Below, piece after piece: positions 36,306 to 48,334 of a stretch of 64,000 bases of DNA. Numbering within the stretch: position 1 is the stretch's first letter; the number at the start of each line of letters is the position of its first letter. The notes beneath the pieces are model-generated. The model did no database searches. It worked only from the letters and a program-made list of their open reading frames with translations, and was not told the DNA's origin. Where the stretch lies: positions 1,054,001-1,118,000 of the forward strand of contig JAAVTG010000075.1 of assembly GCA_011947345.1 (NCBI GenBank), given 5' to 3'. The position numbers were made by a program, and so were the translations under genes. This stretch comes from Phytophthora quininea. Taxonomy: Eukaryota; Oomycota; Peronosporomycetes; Peronosporales; Peronosporaceae.

Positions 36306-36977
36306 ACCTCTTTGCTCCATTCAGCTGCTGTGCCTCCCAGCGCATTCACGCATTCACGCATTCACGCACTTCCAGCGGCCCTCACACACGTCCACGGGCT
36401 TGTAGAGCCGATCACAGACCCTCCAGTCACGAAACTCGGCCCTCTGCACATTTCCACGAACGATCAACCTTTGTCATTTTGCGACAACTTTTGTCTCGCA
36501 TTGCTACATAGCAAACGCGCACGGCCGCCAGCTCCGGCTGTGCGTCAGTAGTCTTGTGAGCATGTCGACAATAGGGGATTTCGTGTGCGTAGTTCGGCAA
36601 ACAACAGGCCGACGTCTGGACTCGATGTCCCGCCCTGGCAGGTTCCGGAACGGCCGACGTCCGAGAGAAGTACAAGTCCAATACGATCGAATTCGAGTCG
36701 TGGGGTGTTCGCAGACGACGGGCAGGTGTCCTGATGTGTTCCAGATACCCGCGCTGAGCTGGGGAACGAAACGCGGTGACGGTCGAGTCGGTGAAGCATC
36801 GGTCTCGAGCATGAAGGAATGTTGCGTGCGAGCGAGAAGAGACTCGGGGGCGAGAGAGCGGTGGTTGGTGGCGCCGTGTGAGCGGAGGAAGGTGGTGTAG
36901 GAGGTGTGTGCGTGCGTTTGTTGGAAGGGTGTCTTTTGCTATTTTTGTGTGTCAGAGGGTTGTGGTTAAGTTGTGAT

Positions 36978-37057
36978 GGTCAATTGGCCGAGCGGTCTAA
37001 GGCGCCAGTTTAAGGCACTGGTCCGAAAGGGCGTGGGTTCGAATCCCACATTGGCCA
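36978..37057 (+). tRNA. tRNA-Leu(AAG): tRNA-Leu(AAG), copy P16
   Basis: 752 bp from P15; three minisatellite copies. Confidence 0.97.
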
Positions 37058-37731
37058 ACCTCTTTGCTCCATTCAGCTGCTGTGCCTCCCAGCGCATTCA
37101 CGCATTCACGCATTCACGCACTTCCAGCGGCCCTCACACACGTCCACGGGCTTGTAGAGCCGATCACAGACCCTCCAGTCACGAAACTCGGCCCTCTGCA
37201 CATTTCCACGAACGATCAACCTTTGTCATTTTGCGACAACTTTTGTCTCGCATTGCTACATAGCAAACGCGCACGGCCGCCAGCTCCGGCTGTGCGTCAG
37301 TAGTCTTGTGAGCATGTCGACAATAGGGGATTTCGTGTGCGTAGTTCGGCAAACAACAGGCCGACGTCTGGACTCGATGTCCCGCCCTGGCAGGTTCCGG
37401 AACGGCCGACGTCCGAGAGAAGTACAAGTCCAATACGATCGAATTCGAGTCGTGGGGTGTTCGCAGACGACGGGCAGGTGTCCTGATGTGTTCCAGATAC
37501 CCGCGCTGAGCTGGGGAACGAAACGCGGTGACGGTCGAGTCGGTGAAGCATCGGTCTCGAGCATGAAGGGAATGTTGCGTGCGAGCGAGAAGAGACTCGG
37601 GGGCGAGAGAGCGGTGGTTGGTGGCGCCGTGTGAGCGGAGGAAGGTGGTGTAGGAGGTGTGTGCGTGCGTTTGTTGGAAGGGTGTCTTTTTGCTATTTTT
37701 GTGTGTCAGAGGGTTGTGGTTAAGTTGTGAT

Positions 37732-37811
37732 GGTCAATTGGCCGAGCGGTCTAAGGCGCCAGTTTAAGGCACTGGTCCGAAAGGGCGTGGGTTCGAATCC
37801 CACATTGGCCA
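37732..37811 (+). tRNA. tRNA-Leu(AAG): tRNA-Leu(AAG), copy P17
   Basis: 754 bp from P16; three minisatellite copies. Confidence 0.97.
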
Positions 37812-38486
37812 ACCTCTTTGCTCCATTCAGCTGCTGTGCCTCCCAGCGCATTCACGCATTCACGCATTCACGCACTTCCAGCGGCCCTCACACACGTCCA
37901 CGGGCTTGTAGAGCCGATCACAGACCCTCCAGTCACGAAACTCGGCCCTCTGCACATTTCCACGAACGATCAACCTTTGTCATTTTGCGACAACTTTTGT
38001 CTCGCATTGCTACATAGCAAACGCGCACGGCCGCCAGCTCCGGCTGTGCGTCAGTAGTCTTGTGAGCATGTCGACAATAGGGGATTTCGTGTGCGTAGTT
38101 CGGCAAACAACAGGCCGACGTCTGGACTCGATGTCCCGCCCTGGCAGGTTCCGGAACGGCCGACGTCCGAGAGAAGTACAAGTCCAATACGATCGAATTC
38201 GAGTCGTGGGGTGTTCGCAGACGACGGGCAGGTGTCCTGATGTGTTCCAGATACCCGCGCTGAGCTGGGGGAACGAAACGCGGTGACGGTCGAGTCGGTG
38301 AAGCATCGGTCTCGAGCATGAAGGGAATGTTGCGTGCGAGCGAGAAGAGACTCGGGGGCGAGAGAGCGGTGGTTGGTGGCGCCGTGTGAGCGGAGGAAGG
38401 TGGTGTAGGAGGTGTGTGCGTGCGTTTGTTGGAAGGGTGTCTTTTTGCTATTTTTGTGTGTCAGAGGGTTGTGGTTAAGTTGTGAT

Positions 38487-38566
38487 GGTCAATTGGCCGA
38501 GCGGTCTAAGGCGCCAGTTTAAGGCACTGGTCCGAAAGGGCGTGGGTTCGAATCCCACATTGGCCA
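38487..38566 (+). tRNA. tRNA-Leu(AAG): tRNA-Leu(AAG), copy P18
   Basis: 755 bp from P17; three minisatellite copies. Confidence 0.97.
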
Positions 38567-39182
38567 ACCTCTTTGCTCCATTCAGCTGCTGTGCCTCCCA
38601 GCGCATTCACGCATTCACGCATTCACGCACTTCCAGCGGCCCTCACACACGTCCACGGGCTTGTAGAGCCGATCACAGACCCTCCAGTCACGAAACTCGG
38701 CCCTCTGCACATTTCCACGAACGATCAACCTTTGTCATTTTGCGACAACTTTTGTCTCGCATTGCTACATAGCAAACGCGCACGGCCGCCAGCTCCGGCT
38801 GTGCGTCAGTAGTCTTGTGAGCATGTCGACAATAGGGGATTTCGTGTGCGTAGTTCGGCAAACAACAGGCCGACGTCTGGACTCGATGTCCCGCCCTGGC
38901 AGGTTCCGGAACGGCCGACGTCCGAGAGAAGTACAAGTCCAATACGATCGAATTCGAGTCGTGGGGTGTTCGCAGACGACGGGCAGGTGTCCTGATGTGT
39001 TCCAGATACCCGCGCTGAGCTGGGGAACGAAACGCGGTGACGGTCGAGTCGGTGAAGCATCGGTCTCGAGCATGAAGGGAATGTTGCGTGCGAGCGAGAA
39101 GAGACTCGGGGGCGAGAGAGCGGTGGTTGGTGGCGCCGTGTGAGCGGAGGAAGGTGGTGGGAGGTGTAAGGGTGTGTGTGTG

Positions 39183-39262
39183 AGTCAATTGGCCGAGCGG
39201 TCTAAGGCGCCAGTTTAAGGCACTGGTCCGAAAGGGCGTGGGTTCGAATCCCACATTGGCCA
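39183..39262 (+). tRNA. tRNA-Leu(AAG): tRNA-Leu(AAG), copy P19, altered 5' end
   Basis: Only 696 bp from P18. The usual 5' flank, including both T runs and the GGGTTGTGG stretch, is replaced by a short GT-rich sequence (39158-39182). The first tRNA base is A instead of G, so pair 1-72 becomes A-C. The rest, including both promoter boxes, is intact. Confidence 0.9.
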
Positions 39263-39936
39263 ACCTCTTTGCTCCATTCAGCTGCTGTGCCTCCCAGCGC
39301 ATTCACGCATTCACGCATTCACGCACTTCCAGCGGCCCTCACACACGTCCACGGGCTTGTAGAGCCGATCACAGACCCTCCAGTCACGAAACTCGGCCCT
39401 CTGCACATTTCCACGAACGATCAACCTTTGTCATTTTGCGACAACTTTTGTCTCGCATTGCTACATAGCAAACGCGCACGGCCGCCAGCTCCGGCTGTGC
39501 GTCAGTAGTCTTGTGAGCATGTCGACAATAGGGGATTTCGTGTGCGTAGTTCGGCAAACAACAGGCCGACGTCTGGACTCGATGTCCCGCCCTGGCAGGT
39601 TCCGGAACGGCCGACGTCCGAGAGAAGTACAAGTCCAATACGATCGAATTCGAGTCGTGGGGTGTTCGCAGACGACGGGCAGGTGTCCTGATGTGTTCCA
39701 GATACCCGCGCTGAGCTGGGGAACGAAACGCGGTGACGGTCGAGTCGGTGAAGCATCGGTCTCGAGCATGAAGGGAATGTTGCGTGCGAGCGAGAAGAGA
39801 CTCGGGGGCGAGAGAGCGGTGGTTGGTGGCGCCGTGTGAGCGGAGGAAGGTGGTGTAGGAGGTGTGTGCGTGCGTTTGTTGGAAGGGTGTCTTTTTGCTA
39901 TTTTTGTGTGTCAGAGGGTTGTGGTTAAGTTGTGAT

Positions 39937-40016
39937 GGTCAATTGGCCGAGCGGTCTAAGGCGCCAGTTTAAGGCACTGGTCCGAAAGGGCGTGGGTTCG
40001 AATCCCACATTGGCCA
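39937..40016 (+). tRNA. tRNA-Leu(AAG): tRNA-Leu(AAG), copy P20
   Basis: 754 bp from P19; the normal 5' flank is restored. Three minisatellite copies. Confidence 0.97.
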
Positions 40017-40689
40017 ACCTCTTTGCTCCATTCAGCTGCTGTGCCTCCCAGCGCATTCACGCATTCACGCATTCACGCACTTCCAGCGGCCCTCACACAC
40101 GTCCACGGGCTTGTAGAGCCGATCACAGACCCTCCAGTCACGAAACTCGGCCCTCTGCACATTTCCACGAACGATCAACCTTTGTCATTTTGCGACAACT
40201 TTTGTCTCGCATTGCTACATAGCAAACGCGCACGGCCGCCAGCTCCGGCTGTGCGTCAGTAGTCTTGTGAGCATGTCGACAATAGGGGATTTCGTGTGCG
40301 TAGTTCGGCAAACAACAGGCCGACGTCTGGACTCGATGTCCCGCCCTGGCAGGTTCCGGAACGGCCGACGTCCGAGAGAAGTACAAGTCCAATACGATCG
40401 AATTCGAGTCGTGGGGTGTTCGCAGACGACGGGCAGGTGTCCTGATGTGTTCCAGATACCCGCGCTGAGCTGGGGAACGAAACGCGGTGACGGTCGAGTC
40501 GGTGAAGCATCGGTCTCGAGCATGAAGGGAATGTTGCGTGCGAGCGAGAAGAGACTCGGGGGCGAGAGAGCGGTGGTTGGTGGCGCCGTGTGAGCGGAGG
40601 AAGGTGGTGTAGGAGGTGTGTGCGTGCGTTTGTTGGAAGGGTGTCTTTTGCTATTTTTGTGTGTCAGAGGGTTGTGGTTAAGTTGTGAT

Positions 40690-40769
40690 GGTCAATTGGC
40701 CGAGCGGTCTAAGGCGCCAGTTTAAGGCACTGGTCCGAAAGGGCGTGGGTTCGAATCCCACATTGGCCA
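40690..40769 (+). tRNA. tRNA-Leu(AAG): tRNA-Leu(AAG), copy P21
   Basis: 753 bp from P20; four minisatellite copies, and CGG lost from the following CCAGCGGCCC. Confidence 0.97.
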
Positions 40770-41448
40770 ACCTCTTTGCTCCATTCAGCTGCTGTGCCTC
40801 CCAGCGCATTCACGCATTCACGCATTCACGCATTCACGCACTTCCAGGCCCTCACACACGTCCACGGGCTTGTAGAGCCGATCACAGACCCTCCAGTCAC
40901 GAAACTCGGCCCTCTGCACATTTCCACGAACGATCAACCTTTGTCATTTTGCGACAACTTTTGTCTCGCATTGCTACATAGCAAACGCGCACGGCCGCCA
41001 GCTCCGGCTGTGCGTCAGTAGTCTTGTGAGCATGTCGACAATAGGGGATTTCGTGTGCGTAGTTCGGCAAACAACAGGCCGACGTCTGGACTCGATGTCC
41101 CGCCCTGGCAGGTTCCGGAACGGCCGACGTCCGAGAGAAGTACAAGTCCAATACGATCGAATTCGAGTCGTGGGGTGTTCGCAGACGACGGGCAGGTGTC
41201 CTGATGTGTTCCAGATACCCGCGCTGAGCTGGGGAACGAAACGCGGTGACGGTCGAGTCGGTGAAGCATCGGTCTCGAGCATGAAGGGAATGTTGCGTGC
41301 GAGCGAGAAGAGACTCGGGGGCGAGAGAGCGGTGGTTGGTGGCGCCGTGTGAGCGGAGGAAGGTGGTGTAGGAGGTGTGTGCGTGCGTTTGTTGGAAGGG
41401 TGTCTTTTGCTATTTTTGTGTGTCAGAGGGTTGTGGTTAAGTTGTGAT

Positions 41449-41528
41449 GGTCAATTGGCCGAGCGGTCTAAGGCGCCAGTTTAAGGCACTGGTCCGAAAG
41501 GGCGTGGGTTCGAATCCCACATTGGCCA
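41449..41528 (+). tRNA. tRNA-Leu(AAG): tRNA-Leu(AAG), copy P22
   Basis: 759 bp from P21; three minisatellite copies, and one CA step lost in the trailer. Confidence 0.97.
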
Positions 41529-42199
41529 ACCTCTTTGCTCCATTCAGCTGCTGTGCCTCCCAGCGCATTCACGCATTCACGCATTCACGCACTTCCAGCG
41601 GCCCTCACACGTCCACGGGCTTGTAGAGCCGATCACAGACCCTCCAGTCACGAAACTCGGCCCTCTGCACATTTCCACGAACGATCAACCTTTGTCATTT
41701 TGCGACAACTTTTGTCTCGCATTGCTACATAGCAAACGCGCACGGCCGCCAGCTCCGGCTGTGCGTCAGTAGTCTTGTGAGCATGTCGACAATAGGGGAT
41801 TTCGTGTGCGTAGTTCGGCAAACAACAGGCCGACGTCTGGACTCGATGTCCCGCCCTGGCAGGTTCCGGAACGGCCGACGTCCGAGAGAAGTACAAGTCC
41901 AATACGATCGAATTCGAGTCGTGGGGTGTTCGCAGACGACGGGCAGGTGTCCTGATGTGTTCCAGATACCCGCGCTGAGCTGGGGAACGAAACGCGGTGA
42001 CGGTCGAGTCGGTGAAGCATCGGTCTCGAGCATGAAGGGAATGTTGCGTGCGAGCGAGAAGAGACTCGGGGGCGAGAGAGCGGTGGTTGGTGGCGCCGTG
42101 TGAGCGGAGGAAGGTGGTGTAGGAGGTGTGTGCGTGCGTTTGTTGGAAGGGTGTCTTTTGCTATTTTTGTGTGTCAGAGGGTTGTGGTTAAGTTGTGAT

Positions 42200-42279
42200 G
42201 GTCAATTGGCCGAGCGGTCTAAGGCGCCAGTTTAAGGCACTGGTCCGAAAGGGCGTGGGTTCGAATCCCACATTGGCCA
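42200..42279 (+). tRNA. tRNA-Leu(AAG): tRNA-Leu(AAG), copy P23
   Basis: 751 bp from P22; three minisatellite copies. Confidence 0.97.
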
Positions 42280-42951
42280 ACCTCTTTGCTCCATTCAGCT
42301 GCTGTGCCTCCCAGCGCATTCACGCATTCACGCATTCACGCACTTCCAGCGGCCCTCACACACGTCCACGGGCTTGTAGAGCCGATCACAGACCCTCCAG
42401 TCACGAAACTCGGCCCTCTGCACATTTCCACGAACGATCAACCTTTGTCATTTTGCGACAACTTTTGTCTCGCATTGCTACATAGCAAACGCGCACGGCC
42501 GCCAGCTCCGGCTGTGCGTCAGTAGTCTTGTGAGCATGTCGACAATAGGGGATTTCGTGTGCGTAGTTCGGCAAACAACAGGCCGACGTCTGGACTCGAT
42601 GTCCCGCCCTGGCAGGTTCCGGAACGGCCGACGTCCGAGAGAAGTACAAGTCCAATACGATCGAATTCGAGTCGTGGGGTGTTCGCAGACGACGGGCAGG
42701 TGTCCTGATGTGTTCCAGATACCCGCGCTGAGCTGGGGAACGAAACGCGGTGACGGTCGAGTCGGTGAAGCATCGGTCTCGAGCATGAAGGAATGTTGCG
42801 TGCGAGCGAGAAGAGACTCGGGGGCGAGAGAGCGGTGGTTGGTGGCGCCGTGTGAGCGGAGGAAGGTGGTGTAGGAGGTGTGTGCGTGCGTTTGTTGGAA
42901 GGGTGTCTTTTGCTATTTTTGTGTGTCAGAGGGTTGTGGTTAAGTTGTGAT

Positions 42952-43031
42952 GGTCAATTGGCCGAGCGGTCTAAGGCGCCAGTTTAAGGCACTGGTCCGA
43001 AAGGGCGTGGGTTCGAATCCCACATTGGCCA
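42952..43031 (+). tRNA. tRNA-Leu(AAG): tRNA-Leu(AAG), copy P24
   Basis: 752 bp from P23; three minisatellite copies. Confidence 0.97.
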
Positions 43032-43702
43032 ACCTCTTTGCTCCATTCAGCTGCTGTGCCTCCCAGCGCATTCACGCATTCACGCATTCACGCACTTCCA
43101 GCGGCCCTCACACACGTCCACGGGCTTGTAGAGCCGATCACAGACCCTCCAGTCACGAAACTCGGCCCTCTGCACATTTCCACGAACGATCAACCTTTGT
43201 CATTTTGCGACAACTTTTGTCTCGCATTGCTACATAGCAAACGCGCACGGCCGCCAGCTCCGGCTGTGCGTCAGTAGTCTTGTGAGCATGTCGACAATAG
43301 GGGATTTCGTGTGCGTAGTTCGGCAAACAACAGGCCGACGTCTGGACTCGATGTCCCGCCCTGGCAGGTTCCGGAACGGCCGACGTCCGAGAGAAGTACA
43401 AGTCAATACGATCGAATTCGAGTCGTGGGGTGTTCGCAGACGACGGGCAGGTGTCCTGATGTGTTCCAGATACCCGCGCTGAGCTGGGGAACGAAACGCG
43501 GTGACGGTCGAGTCGGTGAAGCATCGGTCTCGAGCATGAAGGAATGTTGCGTGCGAGCGAGAAGAGACTCGGGGGCGAGAGAGCGGTGGTTGGTGGCGCC
43601 GTGTGAGCGGAGGAAGGTGGTGTAGGAGGTGTGTGCGTGCGTTTGTTGGAAGGGTGTCTTTTGCTATTTTTGTGTGTCAGAGGGTTGTGGTTAAGTTGTG
43701 AT

Positions 43703-43782
43703 GGTCAATTGGCCGAGCGGTCTAAGGCGCCAGTTTAAGGCACTGGTCCGAAAGGGCGTGGGTTCGAATCCCACATTGGCCA
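43703..43782 (+). tRNA. tRNA-Leu(AAG): tRNA-Leu(AAG), copy P25
   Basis: 751 bp from P24; three minisatellite copies, and one CA step lost in the trailer. Confidence 0.97.
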
Positions 43783-44454
43783 ACCTCTTTGCTCCATTCA
43801 GCTGCTGTGCCTCCCAGCGCATTCACGCATTCACGCATTCACGCACTTCCAGCGGCCCTCACACGTCCACGGGCTTGTAGAGCCGATCACAGACCCTCCA
43901 GTCACGAAACTCGGCCCTCTGCACATTTCCACGAACGATCAACCTTTGTCATTTTGCGACAACTTTTGTCTCGCATTGCTACATAGCAAACGCGCACGGC
44001 CGCCAGCTCCGGCTGTGCGTCAGTAGTCTTGTGAGCATGTCGACAATAGGGGATTTCGTGTGCGTAGTTCGGCAAACAACAGGCCGACGTCTGGACTCGA
44101 TGTCCCGCCCTGGCAGGTTCCGGAACGGCCGACGTCCGAGAGAAGTACAAGTCCAATACGATCGAATTCGAGTCGTGGGGTGTTCGCAGACGACGGGCAG
44201 GTGTCCTGATGTGTTCCAGATACCCGCGCTGAGCTGGGGAACGAAACGCGGTGACGGTCGAGTCGGTGAAGCATCGGTCTCGAGCATGAAGGGAATGTTG
44301 CGTGCGAGCGAGAAGAGACTCGGGGGCGAGAGAGCGGTGGTTGGTGGCGCCGTGTGAGCGGAGGAAGGTGGTGTAGGAGGTGTGTGCGTGCGTTTGTTGG
44401 AAGGGTGTCTTTTTGCTATTTTTGTGTGTCAGAGGGTTGTGGTTAAGTTGTGAT

Positions 44455-44534
44455 GGTCAATTGGCCGAGCGGTCTAAGGCGCCAGTTTAAGGCACTGGTC
44501 CGAAAGGGCGTGGGTTCGAATCCCACATTGGCCA
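44455..44534 (+). tRNA. tRNA-Leu(AAG): tRNA-Leu(AAG), copy P26
   Basis: 752 bp from P25; three minisatellite copies plus a truncated fourth fused to CTTCC. Confidence 0.97.
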
Positions 44535-45210
44535 ACCTCTTTGCTCCATTCAGCTGCTGTGCCTCCCAGCGCATTCACGCATTCACGCATTCACGCATTC
44601 TTCCAGCGGCCCTCACACACGTCCACGGGCTTGTAGAGCCGATCACAGACCCTCCAGTCACGAAACTCGGCCCTCTGCACATTTCCACGAACGATCAACC
44701 TTTGTCATTTTGCGACAACTTTTGTCTCGCATTGCTACATAGCAAACGCGCACGGCCGCCAGCTCCGGCTGTGCGTCAGTAGTCTTGTGAGCATGTCGAC
44801 AATAGGGGATTTCGTGTGCGTAGTTCGGCAAACAACAGGCCGACGTCTGGACTCGATGTCCCGCCCTGGCAGGTTCCGGAACGGCCGACGTCCGAGAGAA
44901 GTACAAGTCCAATACGATCGAATTCGAGTCGTGGGGTGTTCGCAGACGACGGGCAGGTGTCCTGATGTGTTCCAGATACCCGCGCTGAGCTGGGGAACGA
45001 AACGCGGTGACGGTCGAGTCGGTGAAGCATCGGTCTCGAGCATGAAGGGAATGTTGCGTGCGAGCGAGAAGAGACTCGGGGGCGAGAGAGCGGTGGTTGG
45101 TGGCGCCGTGTGAGCGGAGGAAGGTGGTGTAGGAGGTGTGTGCGTGCGTTTGTTGGAAGGGTGTCTTTTTGCTATTTTTGTGTGTCAGAGGGTTGTGGTT
45201 AAGTTGTGAT

Positions 45211-45290
45211 GGTCAATTGGCCGAGCGGTCTAAGGCGCCAGTTTAAGGCACTGGTCCGAAAGGGCGTGGGTTCGAATCCCACATTGGCCA
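45211..45290 (+). tRNA. tRNA-Leu(AAG): tRNA-Leu(AAG), copy P27
   Basis: 756 bp from P26; four minisatellite copies. Confidence 0.97.
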
Positions 45291-45970
45291 ACCTCTTTGC
45301 TCCATTCAGCTGCTGTGCCTCCCAGCGCATTCACGCATTCACGCATTCACGCATTCACGCACTTCCAGCGGCCCTCACACGTCCACGGGCTTGTAGAGCC
45401 GATCACAGACCCTCCAGTCACGAAACTCGGCCTTCTGCACATTTCCACGAACGATCAACCTTTGTCATTTTGCGACAACTTTTGTCTCGCATTGCTACAT
45501 AGCAAACGCGCACGGCCGCCAGCTCCGGCTGTGCGTCAGTAGTCTTGTGAGCATGTCGACAATAGGGGATTTCGTGTGCGTAGTTCGGCAAACAACAGGC
45601 CGACGTCTGGACTCGATGTCCCGCCCTGGCAGGTTCCGGAACGGCCGACGTCCGAGAGAAGTACAAGTCCAATACGATCGAATTCGAGTCGTGGGGTGTT
45701 CGCAGACGACGGGCAGGTGTCCTGATGTGTTCCAGATACCCGCGCTGAGCTGGGGAACGAAACGCGGTGACGGTCGAGTCGGTGAAGCATCGGTCTCGAG
45801 CATGAAGGGAATGTTGCGTGCGAGCGAGAAGAGACTCGGGGGCGAGAGAGCGGTGGTTGGTGGCGCCGTGTGAGCGGAGGAAGGTGGTGTAGGAGGTGTG
45901 TGCGTGCGTTTGTTGGAAGGGTGTCTTTTTGCTATTTTTGTGTGTCAGAGGGTTGTGGTTAAGTTGTGAT

Positions 45971-46050
45971 GGTCAATTGGCCGAGCGGTCTAAGGCGCCA
46001 GTTTAAGGCACTGGTCCGAAAGGGCGTGGGTTCGAATCCCACATTGGCCA
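45971..46050 (+). tRNA. tRNA-Leu(AAG): tRNA-Leu(AAG), copy P28
   Basis: 760 bp from P27; four minisatellite copies. Confidence 0.97.
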
Positions 46051-46732
46051 ACCTCTTTGCTCCATTCAGCTGCTGTGCCTCCCAGCGCATTCACGCATTC
46101 ACGCATTCACGCATTCACGCACTTCCAGCGGCCCTCACACACGTCCACGGGCTTGTAGAGCCGATCACAGACCCTCCAGTCACGAAACTCGGCCCTCTGC
46201 ACATTTCCACGAACGATCAACCTTTGTCATTTTGCGACAACTTTTGTCTCGCATTGCTACATAGCAAACGCGCACGGCCGCCAGCTCCGGCTGTGCGTCA
46301 GTAGTCTTGTGAGCATGTCGACAATAGGGGATTTCGTGTGCGTAGTTCGGCAAACAACAGGCCGACGTCTGGACTCGATGTCCCGCCCTGGCAGGTTCCG
46401 GAACGGCCGACGTCCGAGAGAAGTACAAGTCCAATACGATCGAATTCGAGTCGTGGGGTGTTCGCAGACGACGGGCAGGTGTCCTGATGTGTTCCAGATA
46501 CCCGCGCTGAGCTGGGGGAACGAAACGCGGTGACGGTCGAGTCGGTGAAGCATCGGTCTCGAGCATGAAGGGAATGTTGCGTGCGAGCGAGAAGAGACTC
46601 GGGGGCGAGAGAGCGGTGGTTGGTGGCGCCGTGTGAGCGGAGGAAGGTGGTGTAGGAGGTGTGTGCGTGCGTTTGTTGGAAGGGTGTCTTTTGCTATTTT
46701 TGTGTGTCAGAGGGTTGTGGTTAAGTTGTGAT

Positions 46733-46812
46733 GGTCAATTGGCCGAGCGGTCTAAGGCGCCAGTTTAAGGCACTGGTCCGAAAGGGCGTGGGTTCGAATC
46801 CCACATTGGCCA
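46733..46812 (+). tRNA. tRNA-Leu(AAG): tRNA-Leu(AAG), copy P29
   Basis: 762 bp from P28; four minisatellite copies. Confidence 0.97.
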
Positions 46813-47493
46813 ACCTCTTTGCTCCATTCAGCTGCTGTGCCTCCCAGCGCATTCACGCATTCACGCATTCACGCATTCACGCACTTCCAGCGGCCCTCAC
46901 ACACGTCCACGGGCTTGTAGAGCCGATCACAGACCCTCCAGTCACGAAACTCGGCCCTCTGCACATTTCCACGAACGATCAACCTTTGTCATTTTGCGAC
47001 AACTTTTGTCTCGCATTGCTACATAGCAAACGCGCACGGCCGCCAGCTCCGGCTGTGCGTCAGTAGTCTTGTGAGCATGTCGACAATAGGGGATTTCGTG
47101 TGCGTAGTTCGGCAAACAACAGGCCGACGTCTGGACTCGATGTCCCGCCCTGGCAGGTTCCGGAACGGCCGACGTCCGAGAGAAGTACAAGTCCAATACG
47201 ATCGAATTCGAGTCGTGGGGTGTTCGCAGACGACGGGCAGGTGTCCTGATGTGTTCCAGATACCCGCGCTGAGCTGGGGGAACGAAACGCGGTGACGGTC
47301 GAGTCGGTGAAGCATCGGTCTCGAGCATGAAGGGAATGTTGCGTGCGAGCGAGAAGAGACTCGGGGCGAGAGAGCGGTGGTTGGTGGCGCCGTGTGAGCG
47401 GAGGAAGGTGGTGTAGGAGGTGTGTGCGTGCGTTTGTTGGAAGGGTGTCTTTTGCTATTTTTGTGTGTCAGAGGGTTGTGGTTAAGTTGTGAT

Positions 47494-47573
47494 GGTCAAT
47501 TGGCCGAGCGGTCTAAGGCGCCAGTTTAAGGCACTGGTCCGAAAGGGCGTGGGTTCGAATCCCACATTGGCCA
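47494..47573 (+). tRNA. tRNA-Leu(AAG): tRNA-Leu(AAG), copy P30
   Basis: 761 bp from P29; four minisatellite copies. Confidence 0.97.
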
Positions 47574-48255
47574 ACCTCTTTGCTCCATTCAGCTGCTGTG
47601 CCTCCCAGCGCATTCACGCATTCACGCATTCACGCATTCACGCACTTCCAGCGGCCCTCACACACGTCCACGGGCTTGTAGAGCCGATCACAGACCCTCC
47701 AGTCACGAAACTCGGCCCTCTGCACATTTCCACGAACGATCAACCTTTGTCATTTTGCGACAACTTTTGTCTCGCATTGCTACATAGCAAACGCGCACGG
47801 CCGCCAGCTCCGGCTGTGCGTCAGTAGTCTTGTGAGCATGTCGACAATAGGGGATTTCGTGTGCGTAGTTCGGCAAACAACAGGCCGACGTCTGGACTCG
47901 ATGTCCCGCCCTGGCAGGTTCCGGAACGGCCGACGTCCGAGAGAAGTACAAGTCCAATACGATCGAATTCGAGTCGTGGGGTGTTCGCAGACGACGGGCA
48001 GGTGTCCTGATGTGTTCCAGATACCCGCGCTGAGCTGGGGGAACGAAACGCGGTGACGGTCGAGTCGGTGAAGCATCGGTCTCGAGCATGAAGGGAATGT
48101 TGCGTGCGAGCGAGAAGAGACTCGGGGGCGAGAGAGCGGTGGTTGGTGGCGCCGTGTGAGCGGAGGAAGGTGGTGTAGGAGGTGTGTGCGTGCGTTTGTT
48201 GGAAGGGTGTCTTTTGCTATTTTTGTGTGTCAGAGGGTTGTGGTTAAGTTGTGAT

Positions 48256-48334
48256 GGTCAATTGGCCGAGGGTCTAAGGCGCCAGTTTAAGGCACTGGTC
48301 CGAAAGGGCGTGGGTTCGAATCCCACATTGGCCA
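48256..48334 (+). tRNA. tRNA-Leu(AAG): tRNA-Leu(AAG), copy P31, terminal and one base short
   Basis: 762 bp from P30 and the last copy before the array ends. It is 79 nt because one C is missing in the D arm (GAGGGTCTAA instead of GAGCGGTCTAA), which also alters the A box. It may be a decayed edge copy or a consensus error. Two minisatellite copies follow, then unique sequence. Confidence 0.8.
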
